Of a stretch of 22,654 bases of DNA, positions 16,265-22,654 are shown in pieces (position 1 is the stretch's first letter; each line of letters begins with the position of its first letter). A program made the position numbers and the translations under genes. The stretch is from Acetobacteraceae bacterium (GTDB taxonomy: Bacteria; Pseudomonadota; Alphaproteobacteria; Acetobacterales; Acetobacteraceae). The notes beneath the pieces were generated by a model. That model saw only the letters and a list, made by a program, of their open reading frames with translations. It made no database searches and was not told the origin of the DNA. The stretch spans positions 1-22,654 of the forward strand of contig JANXRT010000152.1 in assembly GCA_025356735.1 (NCBI GenBank), read 5' to 3'.

Positions 16265-18058
16265 ATGGCCAGCTACACAGCGCCTTTGCGCGACATGCGG
16301 TTTGTGATGCACGAGCTGCTCGACAGCTCCAGCCTGTCCACCCTGCCCGGCTACGAGCAGGCGACGCCCGAGCTGATGGATGCGGTGATCGAGGAAGCCG
16401 CCAAGCTGGCGCAAGACATCCTACTTCCGTTGAACCTTTCCGGCGATGCGGAGGGTTGCACCTATGAGAACGGCGTCGTGCGAACGCCCAAGGGCTTCAA
16501 GGATGCCTACGCGCAGATGATCGCCGGCGGCTGGACCTCGCTCGCTTGCGATCCGGAGTTCGGCGGCCAGGGCATGCCGAAGCTGGTCAGCACGGTGTTC
16601 GAGGAAATCGTCTCCAGCGCCAACACGGCGTTCGGCATGTATCCGGGCCTGTCGCACGGCGCCTACCGCGCGCTGCACGCCCACGGCAGCGAAGCGCTCA
16701 AGAAACAGTATCTGCCGAAACTGGTGGATGGCACCTGGTCCGGCACGATGTGCCTGACCGAGTCGCAATGCGGCACCGATCTCGGCCTGATCCGCACCCG
16801 CGCCGAGCCCGACGCTGACAGCGGCTTTCGCATCACCGGCACCAAGATCTTTATCTCCGCCGGCGAGCACGATCTGACCGAAAACATCCTCCATCTGGTG
16901 TTGGCCAAGCTGCCCGGCGCGCCGGCGGGCACCCGCGGCATCAGCCTGTTCCTGGTGCCGAAATTCCTGCCGACCGCAGAAGGCCGACCCGGCGCGCGCA
17001 ACGGCGTCAGCTGCGGCAGCATCGAGCACAAAATGGGCATCAAGGCCTCGGCTACCGGCGTCATGCATTTCGACGGGGCGCAGGGTTGGCTGGTGGGCCG
17101 TGAGAACAGCGGCATGCGATGCATGTTCACCATGATGAACGCGGCCCGGCTGGCGGTCGGCATGCAGGGGCTCGGCCTGGCCGAAACCGCCTACCAGTCC
17201 GCCGCCGCCTATGCCCGTGACCGCCGCCAGGGCAAGTCGGTCGGCGGCAAGACCGATCCGGCGCAGGTTGCCGACCCGATCATCGTGCACCCCGACGTGC
17301 GCCGCATGCTACTCGAAAGCCGGTCGATGACCGAGGCCGGCCGGGCGCTCTCTTACTGGTGCGGAATGGAGCTCGATCGCGCCGAGCGCCACCCCGATCC
17401 GGCGATGCGCCAGGAAGCGGACGACCTGGTGGCGCTGCTGACACCGATCCTGAAAGCCGCGCTGACCGACCTTGGCTCGGACGCCGCCAATGCCGCGGTG
17501 CAGGTCCATGGCGGCCACGGCTACATCCACGAATGGGGCGTTGAGCAGCTGGTTCGCGATGCCCGCATCTGCCAGATCTACGAGGGCACCAACGGTATCC
17601 AGGCGCTCGACCTGGTCGGCCGCAAGCTCGGCCAGGACACCGGGCGGCTGCTGCGGCGGTTCTTCCATCCGGTTGCCGAATTCCTGGCGGCGCACGAGCA
17701 GGATGCGGCGCTGTCGGAGTTCGTGGGCCCGACCGCCAAGGCGCTTGGCCGGTTGCAGCAGGCGACGATGACCGTGGCGGCGCGCGGGATGGCGCGGCCG
17801 GAGGAGGCCGCGGCGGCGGCCACCGACTACCTGCGGCTTTTTTCCCTGGTTGCGATGGCCTTCATGTGGTGTCGCATGGCCGAGGTCGCGCAGCGCGCGC
17901 TCCAAGCCGGCGCGAACGGCGAGGCTTCGTTCTACCAGGCCAAGATCGATGTCGGAAAGTTCTTCATGGCCCGCGTGCTGCCGCGCCATTCCAGCCATTT
18001 CCAGGTGGTGATGGCGGGCGGGGAGACGCTGATGCTGTTACCGGAAGTGGCGTTCTGA
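16265..18058 (+). CDS. Acyl-CoA dehydrogenase (FadE-like, long form with C-terminal extension)
   Basis: A 597-residue FAD enzyme catalysing the first beta-oxidation step. It has the long-form N-terminal extension (MASYTAPLRDMRFVMHELL), the flavin/substrate motif MCLTESQCGTDLGLIRTRA (162-180), the middle domain TGTKIFISAGEHDL (191-204), ARDRRQGKSVGGK, and QVHGGHGYIHEWGVEQLVRDARICQIYEGTNGIQALDLVGRKL. The catalytic base is Glu440 in IYEGTNG. The C-terminal helical extension (about 455-597) ends with a module found in FadE of fadNAE operons and in DmdC-like enzymes acting on methylmercaptopropionyl-CoA. The AAGGA ribosome site lies eight bases before the ATG, and the gene follows the FadN-like gene by 11 bp. 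Fatty acyl-CoA is the more likely substrate because of the flanking hydratase and thiolase, though a DMSP-related role cannot be excluded. Confidence 0.93.
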   Translation: MASYTAPLRDMRFVMHELLDSSSLSTLPGYEQATPELMDAVIEEAAKLAQDILLPLNLSGDAEGCTYENGVVRTPKGFKDAYAQMIAGGWTSLACDPEFGGQGMPKLVSTVFEEIVSSANTAFGMYPGLSHGAYRALHAHGSEALKKQYLPKLVDGTWSGTMCLTESQCGTDLGLIRTRAEPDADSGFRITGTKIFISAGEHDLTENILHLVLAKLPGAPAGTRGISLFLVPKFLPTAEGRPGARNGVSCGSIEHKMGIKASATGVMHFDGAQGWLVGRENSGMRCMFTMMNAARLAVGMQGLGLAETAYQSAAAYARDRRQGKSVGGKTDPAQVADPIIVHPDVRRMLLESRSMTEAGRALSYWCGMELDRAERHPDPAMRQEADDLVALLTPILKAALTDLGSDAANAAVQVHGGHGYIHEWGVEQLVRDARICQIYEGTNGIQALDLVGRKLGQDTGRLLRRFFHPVAEFLAAHEQDAALSEFVGPTAKALGRLQQATMTVAARGMARPEEAAAAATDYLRLFSLVAMAFMWCRMAEVAQRALQAGANGEASFYQAKIDVGKFFMARVLPRHSSHFQVVMAGGETLMLLPEVAF

Positions 18059-18085
18059 CGTATTCCAATTAAGCAACGATTGGGG

Positions 18086-18796
18086 ATGCACATGTGCGAG
18101 TTATGCGTGGCGGCAGGCCTGGGCCGTCGCCGAATGATGCTGTCCGGCGCCGGCCTGCTGGCGTCGGCCGCGTTGGCCGGCCCGGCGCGGGCCAAGCCGG
18201 TATCCGCCGCCGACAACCCCGATGCGGCGCTGAACCTGCTGCTGGAAGGCAATGCTCGCTACGTCGCGAACCAGCCCAGGGAGCGCGATTTCTCGGCAGG
18301 ACGGGCCGGACGCGAGCAAGGCCAGGCGCCGTTCGCCGCCATCCTGAGCTGTGCCGATTCGCGGGTGGCGCCGGAACTGGCCTTCGACCAGGGTCCCGGC
18401 GATCTGTTCGTAGTACGGGTCGCCGGCAACTTCGTTTCGCCGGACAGCCTCGCCAGCCTTGAGTATGGCGCCGCCGTTTTGGGCACCAAGCTGATACTGG
18501 TGCTTGGACACAGCAGCTGCGGTGCCGTCAATGCGACGGTCGGCGCCTTGCAGAACGGCAATCGGCTGCCCGGCCACATTGCCGACCTGGTCCGCGCGAT
18601 GAAACCCGGTATCGCTCCGGTGTTGACGAAGCCTGGCGAGGACCTTGAACAGCGTGCAGTTGTCGCCAACGTCCGCTACCAGGTTCAGCGCCTGCAGCAT
18701 GCCAAGCCCATCCTGGAAGAGATGAACGCCCAAAAGAAGCTGCGCGTCATCGGTGCTGTGTACCAGCTGGCAACCGGCAAGGTCGAGCTGGTATAG
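18086..18796 (+). CDS. Beta-class carbonic anhydrase with Tat-like export signal
   Basis: A 236-residue protein from the ATG at 18086 (an in-frame TTG at 18080 and ATG at 18092 are alternatives). The zinc site of beta-carbonic anhydrases is complete: Cys89 and Asp91 in ILSCADSRVAPEL, His142 and Cys145 in LVLGHSSCGAVNATV. The N-terminus has twin arginines (GLGRRRMMLSGAGLLASAALAGPARA, 11-36), consistent with Tat export of the folded zinc enzyme and cleavage after ARA. A cysteine pair, CELC (4-7), precedes the Arg run. It should interconvert CO2 and bicarbonate in the periplasm. It lies 27 bp after the acyl-CoA dehydrogenase and may be read through from that operon, although its function differs. 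The CCAAT/ATTGG repeat at 18065-18083 lies between the two genes. Confidence 0.9.
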   Translation: MHMCELCVAAGLGRRRMMLSGAGLLASAALAGPARAKPVSAADNPDAALNLLLEGNARYVANQPRERDFSAGRAGREQGQAPFAAILSCADSRVAPELAFDQGPGDLFVVRVAGNFVSPDSLASLEYGAAVLGTKLILVLGHSSCGAVNATVGALQNGNRLPGHIADLVRAMKPGIAPVLTKPGEDLEQRAVVANVRYQVQRLQHAKPILEEMNAQKKLRVIGAVYQLATGKVELV

Positions 18797-18916
18797 AGCG
18801 CGGCGATGCACCTTGAGTAGCCGGGCACCTTGCCCGCCGGCTTACCCTCCTCCACCAGCTTGTGGCTAAGCGCCACTTGGTAGGGCGCCAACGTCGAGAG
18901 ACCACCTGAAGACGTG
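18797..18916. other. Convergent intergenic region between carbonic anhydrase and LysR genes
   Basis: This 120-bp gap between convergent genes contains a short hairpin (CGGGC, loop ACCTT, GCCCG at 18822-18836) that could contribute to transcription termination but lacks a T-run. On the minus strand it also encodes a natural-looking peptide (LSTLAPYQVALSHKLVEEG then KPAGKVPGY) without a good start, possibly a gene remnant. No complete gene is seen. Confidence 0.35.
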
Positions 18917-19873
18917 CTAGCCGGCGTCGCTGCTGGTGCTTGCATCTTGAACTATGGCGGCTTGGCGCGGCAGCATTTTTGCCAAGTGGTGAACGGCCTC
19001 TTTGAACCGGGCGGCCGTTGCGGAGAGGTTGCTTCGGCGTAGGGCAAGATGCAGCGGCGCCGACAGACCCGGGCAGTCCCGCAACTTCTGGAACGACACG
19101 CCTGCGATGGCAAACCGCTGCATCGAGGCGGGCACGATCGAGATCCCAAGGCCCGCCGCCACCAGGCTCAAGGTTGACGGCAGGCGCGGCGCCTCCTGCA
19201 CCACGACAGGCGTGAAGCCAGCGCCCCGGCATGCGGCGACGATCGCGTCGTAAAGACCTGGCCCGGCTGGCCGGCGATACAGGATGAACTCCTCGCCTGC
19301 GAGTGCTGCAAGCGGCAATGCCGAAGCCGTCTTCCTCGCCAGCCTGTGACCCGCCGGCAGGGCGATCAGCATCGGCTCGTCCAGCACGGGATCGACGATC
19401 AGCCCGCGGATGCTTCCGACCGGGGAGCGGACAAATGCGGCGTCGAGGCGCCCTTCCAGCATCGCCTTCACGAGTTCGGGGGTGCCGGCCTCGTCGAGTT
19501 CGACGCGCACGCCGGGCCGGGCCTGCCGAAAGGCCAGCAGCGCCACCGGAACGAACGGATGCAGCGCGGCGGAGCTGGTGAACCCGACAGCAAGCCGGCC
19601 TTGTTCCCCTCGCGCCGTGCGCCGCACCGTGTCGTCAATCTCTGCCGCGCGGGCGAGCACGGCGCGTGCCTCTCCCAGCAACGCCACGCCCGCGTCGGTC
19701 AGCGCCACACCCCGCGCAAGGCGTCGGAGCAGAAGCGTTCCGAGTTGCGCTTCGAGGCCGCGGACGAGGCGGCTGAGGGGCGGCTGCGCCATGCCCAGTC
19801 GTTCGGCGGCTCGCGTGATGTGACCCTCCTCGGCGACGGCGACGAAGGCGTGAAGGCGGCGCAACTCTATCAC
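18917..19873 (-). CDS. LysR-family transcriptional regulator
   Basis: A 318-residue LysR regulator. The N-terminal winged helix-turn-helix reads MIELRRLHAFVAVAEEGHITRAAERLGMAQPPLSRLVRGLEAQLGTLLLRR (1-51), followed by the linker helix ALTDAGVALLGEARAVLARA. The C-terminal periplasmic-binding-protein-like effector domain begins at GRLAVGFTSSAALHPFVPVAL and contains LDEPMLIALPAGHRLAR and LSLVAAGLGISIVPASMQ. It starts at GTG 19873; no in-frame ATG is close. The gene is divergent from the small conserved gene at 19968 and the broken TauE/SafE gene, and two overlapping T-N11-A palindromes lie just upstream, so it probably regulates itself and that divergent unit. The co-inducer is unknown. Confidence 0.93.
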   Translation of the reverse strand: MIELRRLHAFVAVAEEGHITRAAERLGMAQPPLSRLVRGLEAQLGTLLLRRLARGVALTDAGVALLGEARAVLARAAEIDDTVRRTARGEQGRLAVGFTSSAALHPFVPVALLAFRQARPGVRVELDEAGTPELVKAMLEGRLDAAFVRSPVGSIRGLIVDPVLDEPMLIALPAGHRLARKTASALPLAALAGEEFILYRRPAGPGLYDAIVAACRGAGFTPVVVQEAPRLPSTLSLVAAGLGISIVPASMQRFAIAGVSFQKLRDCPGLSAPLHLALRRSNLSATAARFKEAVHHLAKMLPRQAAIVQDASTSSDAG

Positions 19874-19876
19874 GGC

Positions 19877-19896
19877 ATACCTTGCAGGTATTGCAA
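19877..19896. promoter_or_regulatory. Overlapping T-N11-A palindromes, candidate LysR operator
   Basis: Two interlocked perfect inverted repeats lie immediately upstream of the LysR GTG. They are ATACC-TTGCA-GGTAT (19877-19891) and TTGCA-GGTAT-TGCAA (19882-19896). Each fits the T-N11-A rule for LysR-type regulators. Position in the divergent gap supports an autoregulatory site; binding is inferred. Confidence 0.5.
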
Positions 19897-19967
19897 TTCA
19901 CTCTGGGATGCACTGGATGACACCATGGTGCAAGCGCAACATCGGCGTCGCATCATGGAGACGAGAC

Positions 19968-20261
19968 ATGCACCCGGGAACCGTGGACGCATCCGCCGGT
20001 CTGCTCGTGCAATTCCTCGGCTGGGTTGCCGGACAGCCGCGCACCTACGCAGAAACGATGGAGGCATGGCGGACATCGTGCCCGCGGATATCCGTCTGGG
20101 AAGACGCCCTGATCGAGGGGCTTGTCATGACGGAAAACGTCTTTTCGGGTCCTCAGGGTGAGGTGAAGGTCGTCCTGACGAAATCAGGCATGGACCGCCT
20201 CGGCCAACCGCCGCCGAGGCCCATGCCCCTTGTGACCTCGCGGCAGAGAACGTCCTGCTAA
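19968..20261 (+). CDS. Small conserved hypothetical protein
   Basis: A 97-residue protein starting at ATG 19968, with GGAG about seven bases upstream. The core LVQFLGWVAGQPRTYAETMEAWRTSCPRISVWEDALIEGLV is of a type I have seen in small uncharacterised proteobacterial proteins. It is followed by VVLTKSGMDRLGQ, resembling the VxLTxxGRxxL tail of winged-helix proteins, so a DNA-binding or small regulatory fold is possible but not shown. An earlier ATG at 19908 would add residues of unnatural composition and is rejected. The gene is divergent from the LysR regulator and 21 bp before the truncated permease gene, so the three probably formed one regulatory unit. No function is assigned. Confidence 0.75.
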   Translation: MHPGTVDASAGLLVQFLGWVAGQPRTYAETMEAWRTSCPRISVWEDALIEGLVMTENVFSGPQGEVKVVLTKSGMDRLGQPPPRPMPLVTSRQRTSC

Positions 20262-20282
20262 GCAAGGCGAACCGAGACGCCG

Positions 20283-20438
20283 GTGTCTCCGCTGCTGGTG
20301 GCTGGCTTGTGCGCGGTGACGCTAAGCACCGGCTTCCTCTCGGGCGTGTTCGGAATGGCGGGCGGCTTGATCCTGGTCGGCGTGCTCCTCGCGCTCATGC
20401 CGCTGCCGACCGCCCTGGCGCTGCACGCGATGACGCAA
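20283..20438 (+). pseudogene. TauE/SafE (TSUP) permease fragment, truncated
   Basis: From GTG 20283 the frame encodes VSPLLVAGLCAVTLSTGFL then SGVFGMAGGLILVGVLLALMPLPTALALHAMTQ, the first two membrane segments and the conserved SGxFGMAGGLILxGVLL motif of TSUP/TauE-SafE transporters. After Gln52 (20436-20438) family members continue with a MASNGWRA-like stretch, but here the frame passes into PEFWLRRTSRYGECP, which has no membrane character, and then into the antisense of the GT61 gene. About 200 expected residues are missing, so the gene is a remnant broken by a deletion or rearrangement. Intact relatives move anions such as sulfite or sulfoacetate. Confidence 0.75.
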
Positions 20439-20500
20439 CCTGAATTCTGGCTCCGCCGAACAAGCCGATACGGTGAATGTCCCGGCTTCGGCGGCGGCGT
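20439..20500. other. Rearrangement junction between permease remnant and GT61 gene
   Basis: This 62-bp stretch follows the point where TauE/SafE homology ends and precedes the convergent GT61 stop. It does not read as part of either gene. It could be the scar of a deletion or the end of a lost mobile element, but I recognise no terminal inverted repeat or target-site duplication. Confidence 0.4.
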
Positions 20501-21613
20501 TCAGGCGACGGTCGACAGCAATTCGTCGAGCCGTTCGGGGTCTATCGAAAACGAGGAGTCGGCCAGCGGCGCCTCGCTGAGCGGTTCGCTCGGCCCGCGT
20601 ATTTCGAGATAGCGGCCATGGCGAAGCTGGCACAGGCCGTAGAAGAACCGGTCGCACCAGTCCTCCGGCGCCGCGGCCAGCACGCGCACGCCGTCGGGCG
20701 AGAACATCAGCCCGGTGAGATCGGAGCCGAGCGTCGCGAACACGTGCGTCGCTTCACGAAACATTGCAAGCTGCTCGGTAAAAGCCAGTGTGCCGATCTC
20801 CACGCCGGTATAGCCGTGGCGCGCCAAGACCTCGAGAACCTCGACCTCGTTGGCCAGCCTGCGTGTCAAGGCCGAGCGCCGCACCGCCAGCCGGCGCGGC
20901 AGCAATACCGGATCGATGCGCGGCGGAATGGCCCGCAGGATATCGAGGCAGGCCGGATGCGGTATGTGGTCCGACCAGATTGGCCCGACCGTCCAGGCGT
21001 TGCGCAGTAGGTAATCATGAGTGGGGTCGATGCGGATGAGGCGATCCTCGGCGACGCCGAAAACCGCGAGGCTGTCCCGGACTGCATCGCCGAGGCTGCC
21101 GCCACTGCGGCGGCGGGTGATCCAGCCCGGCACCACGAAACGAAAGAAGCCGGGCCGGAAATACTCCGCCAGTGCCGCGCGGGGCAGAAGCTCGCCCAGC
21201 CAATGGCCCCAGGTTCCCTCGCCGAAGCGCGCGACGATCACGCAGGCGGCGTCGATTTCGACGGCCGGGCGCGACGTGCCAAGAATTTCGTGTCGGCGGT
21301 CGGGCTCGCGCACCAGGCTTGGCGGAATTTGCTCCTCAAGCTCGGCACCGCCCGTGGTCACCAGGAAATGGCCGCCGCCATGCAGAACCGTATCGGGCCT
21401 CAGCTGGCACAGCTCGATCTCGGTCGCCGACGCCCGGCGGGCTTGCAACGCCTCCTCGAACACCTGCCTGGCGAAAGCCGGATTGAACTCGCCGAGGTTC
21501 GATGCCGCCAGTGAGCACGGCAGCTCGATCGACAGACGGCCGAGCAGGACTTCCGAGCGCAGGCAGGCTTCCCGTGCCCGAACGACCGGCATGTCGGTCG
21601 CCGACACCGCCAT
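20501..21613 (-). CDS. Glycosyltransferase family 61 protein
   Basis: A 370-residue protein with the GT61/DUF563 pattern. The central motif GTWGHWLGELLPRAALAEYF matches the conserved (N/G)xxHWLxxxLPRL region. LPRRLAVRRSALTRRLANEVEVLEVLARHGYTGVEIG corresponds to the RxxxRxxxNexEv...GF motif, and ATHVFATLGSDLTGLMFSPDGVRVLAAAPEDWCDRFFYGLCQL is the typical C-terminal GsxLtNxlF...l motif. Such enzymes are thought to transfer sugars to polysaccharide or glycan acceptors in the cytoplasm. The ATG at 21613 is two bases after the ntrX stop, so the gene is transcribed with, and probably translationally coupled to, ntrX. This partner is unexpected next to ntrX. The acceptor cannot be predicted. Confidence 0.85.
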   Translation of the reverse strand: MAVSATDMPVVRAREACLRSEVLLGRLSIELPCSLAASNLGEFNPAFARQVFEEALQARRASATEIELCQLRPDTVLHGGGHFLVTTGGAELEEQIPPSLVREPDRRHEILGTSRPAVEIDAACVIVARFGEGTWGHWLGELLPRAALAEYFRPGFFRFVVPGWITRRRSGGSLGDAVRDSLAVFGVAEDRLIRIDPTHDYLLRNAWTVGPIWSDHIPHPACLDILRAIPPRIDPVLLPRRLAVRRSALTRRLANEVEVLEVLARHGYTGVEIGTLAFTEQLAMFREATHVFATLGSDLTGLMFSPDGVRVLAAAPEDWCDRFFYGLCQLRHGRYLEIRGPSEPLSEAPLADSSFSIDPERLDELLSTVA

Positions 21614-21615
21614 GC

Positions 21616-22654
21616 CTACAGGCTGACCTTCTCGTCCGAATTCACGCCAAGCTGCTTCAGCTTGCGGTGCAGCGCGCTGCGCTCCATGCCGACGAAATGC
21701 GCCGTGCGGCTGATGTTGCCGCCGAACCGCATCAGCTGCGCATGCAGGTACTGGGTCTCGAACAGGTCGCGTGCCTCACGCAGCGGCAGCGCCATAATGT
21801 CGGCGGCGGGATCGATGGTCAGCAGGGCCGGCGCGCTGGAGCTGATTTCCGGCGGCAGCATGTCGGCGCGGATCGGATCGAGTGCGCGGCCCGGCGCCAT
21901 GATCAGCAGCCAGTCCATCAGGTTGCGAAGCTGGCGGACGTTGCCGGGCCAGTCATAGGCCTGCAGCGCCGACAGCGTGTCGGCGCTGAGTTCCCGGCAG
22001 GGCATGCCGCTGCTTTCAGCCGAGCGGGCGATGAAGTACCGCGCCAGCACCGGCACGTCCTCACGCCGTTCCTTCAGGCTGGGCACCCGCAGCGGCACGA
22101 CGGCGAGACGATAATACAGGTCCTCGCGAAACCGACCGACAGCGATCTCGGCGGTCAGGTCACGGTTGGTGGTGGCGATGACCCGGACATCGACCTTGAT
22201 CCGGGCCGAGCCGCCGAGCCGCTCGAAGGTCTGGTCCTGCAACGCGCGCACGATCTTGCCCTGGGTCTCGATCGGCATGTCGGAAACCTCGTCGAGCAGC
22301 AGCGTGCCATCATGGGCGCGCTCCAGCACCCCCGCCCGCCGCGGCGCCGCCACCGGATCGGCCCCCGCCTCCACGCCGAAAAGCTCCTCCTCGAACCGGC
22401 CCGGCGCCAGGGTCGCGCAGTTCAGCACCACGAACGGACCCTCGGCACGGCGCGAGTTGGCGTGGATCATCCGGGCCACGACCTCCTTGCCAGTGCCCGC
22501 GGCGCCCGCGATCAGCACCCGCGAGCCGGTCGGCGCCACCCGCTCGACGCTGGCGCGGAGCGCGCCGACCGCCGGGCTGTTGCCGGTCAAGCTGGTCTCC
22601 GGCCCGGCGCGCAGACGCAGCTCGGCATTTTCGCGCGCCAGACGGGTGGCTTCG
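21616..22654 (-). CDS. ntrX: NtrX-type response regulator, AAA+ and Fis domains (N-terminus cut)
   Basis: The frame is open from the window edge through the linker EATRLARENAELRLRAGPETS, which is characteristic of NtrX between receiver and ATPase domains; the receiver domain lies outside. The AAA+ domain has the Walker A GAAGTGKEVVARMIHANS, Walker B GTLLLDEVSDMP, sensor I VIATTNRDL, the arginine-finger region FREDLYYRLAVVPLRVPSLKERREDVP, and YDWPGNVRQLRNL. The C-terminal Fis-like helix-turn-helix is GGNISRTAHFVGMERSALHRKLKQLG. The GAFTGA loop that contacts sigma-54 is missing (ELFGVEAGADPVAAPRR), as known for alphaproteobacterial NtrX, so it probably regulates without activating sigma-54 polymerase. 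NtrX works with the kinase NtrY in nitrogen, redox and envelope control. An internal TTG at 22590 is not the true start. Confidence 0.9.
   Translation of the reverse strand, partial: EATRLARENAELRLRAGPETSLTGNSPAVGALRASVERVAPTGSRVLIAGAAGTGKEVVARMIHANSRRAEGPFVVLNCATLAPGRFEEELFGVEAGADPVAAPRRAGVLERAHDGTLLLDEVSDMPIETQGKIVRALQDQTFERLGGSARIKVDVRVIATTNRDLTAEIAVGRFREDLYYRLAVVPLRVPSLKERREDVPVLARYFIARSAESSGMPCRELSADTLSALQAYDWPGNVRQLRNLMDWLLIMAPGRALDPIRADMLPPEISSSAPALLTIDPAADIMALPLREARDLFETQYLHAQLMRFGGNISRTAHFVGMERSALHRKLKQLGVNSDEKVSL

Noticed and set aside
14307..17998. Minus-strand frames of 229-316 codons opposite the FadN-like and acyl-CoA dehydrogenase genes
   Set aside because: They mirror the codon pattern of the sense genes and show no family signature or ribosome site.
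18065..18083. CCAAT/ATTGG inverted repeat before the carbonic anhydrase as terminator or operator
   Set aside because: Only five base pairs with a nine-base AT-rich loop; too weak to call without comparative support.

Overview
The window is GC-rich, densely packed bacterial DNA. An NtrX-type regulator lacking the sigma-54 contact loop, a fadN/fadA/fadE-like beta-oxidation operon under a MerR regulator, and the overall codon style all point to an alphaproteobacterium, probably a Rhodospirillales or Hyphomicrobiales relative. That placement is inference from gene content. I see no rRNA, tRNA, CRISPR array, intact insertion sequence or phage gene.

Layout. (1) 1-2116, minus strand: a coupled trio of OsmC-family protein, a non-canonical acyl-CoA dehydrogenase-fold flavoprotein and a rhodanese cut by the window edge. 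It is divergent from a TetR regulator (2369-3019), with a palindromic candidate operator between them. (2) 3112-8026, plus strand: a compact biosynthetic cluster of acyl carrier protein, ketoacyl synthase, type III polyketide synthase, methyltransferase, FAD-dependent oxidoreductase and a secreted DUF2147 protein. Several stop and start codons overlap, which suggests one transcript. (3) 8031-12259, minus strand: a GH15 glucoamylase/trehalase-like enzyme followed by a large GT-C-like membrane protein. (4) 12377-18058, plus strand: a MerR regulator and a fatty-acid beta-oxidation operon (thiolase, 3-hydroxyacyl-CoA dehydrogenase/enoyl-CoA hydratase, acyl-CoA dehydrogenase), then an exported beta-carbonic anhydrase (18086-18796). 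(5) 18917-22654: a LysR regulator (minus), a small conserved hypothetical gene (plus), a TauE/SafE permease broken after about 52 codons (plus), and an ntrX plus GT61 glycosyltransferase pair (minus) leaving the window.

How the parts may work together. The 3.1-8.0 kb cluster looks like a pathway in which a dedicated ACP and ketoacyl synthase supply or process an acyl starter. A type III PKS then builds an aromatic or pyrone ring, and the methyltransferase and flavoprotein tailor it, as in phenolic-lipid (alkylresorcinol/alkylquinone) systems. The product is not known from sequence. The beta-oxidation operon would degrade acyl-CoAs to acetyl-CoA under MerR control.

The two most striking observations are that PKS cluster and a lesion in the thiolase gene. 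In the thiolase the C-terminal catalytic CIG motif has been replaced by 11 bases that exactly complete a 17-bp inverted repeat with downstream sequence. This shifts the frame and removes the second active-site cysteine, and it is the signature of a template-switch (quasipalindrome) mutation or of a foldback artefact.
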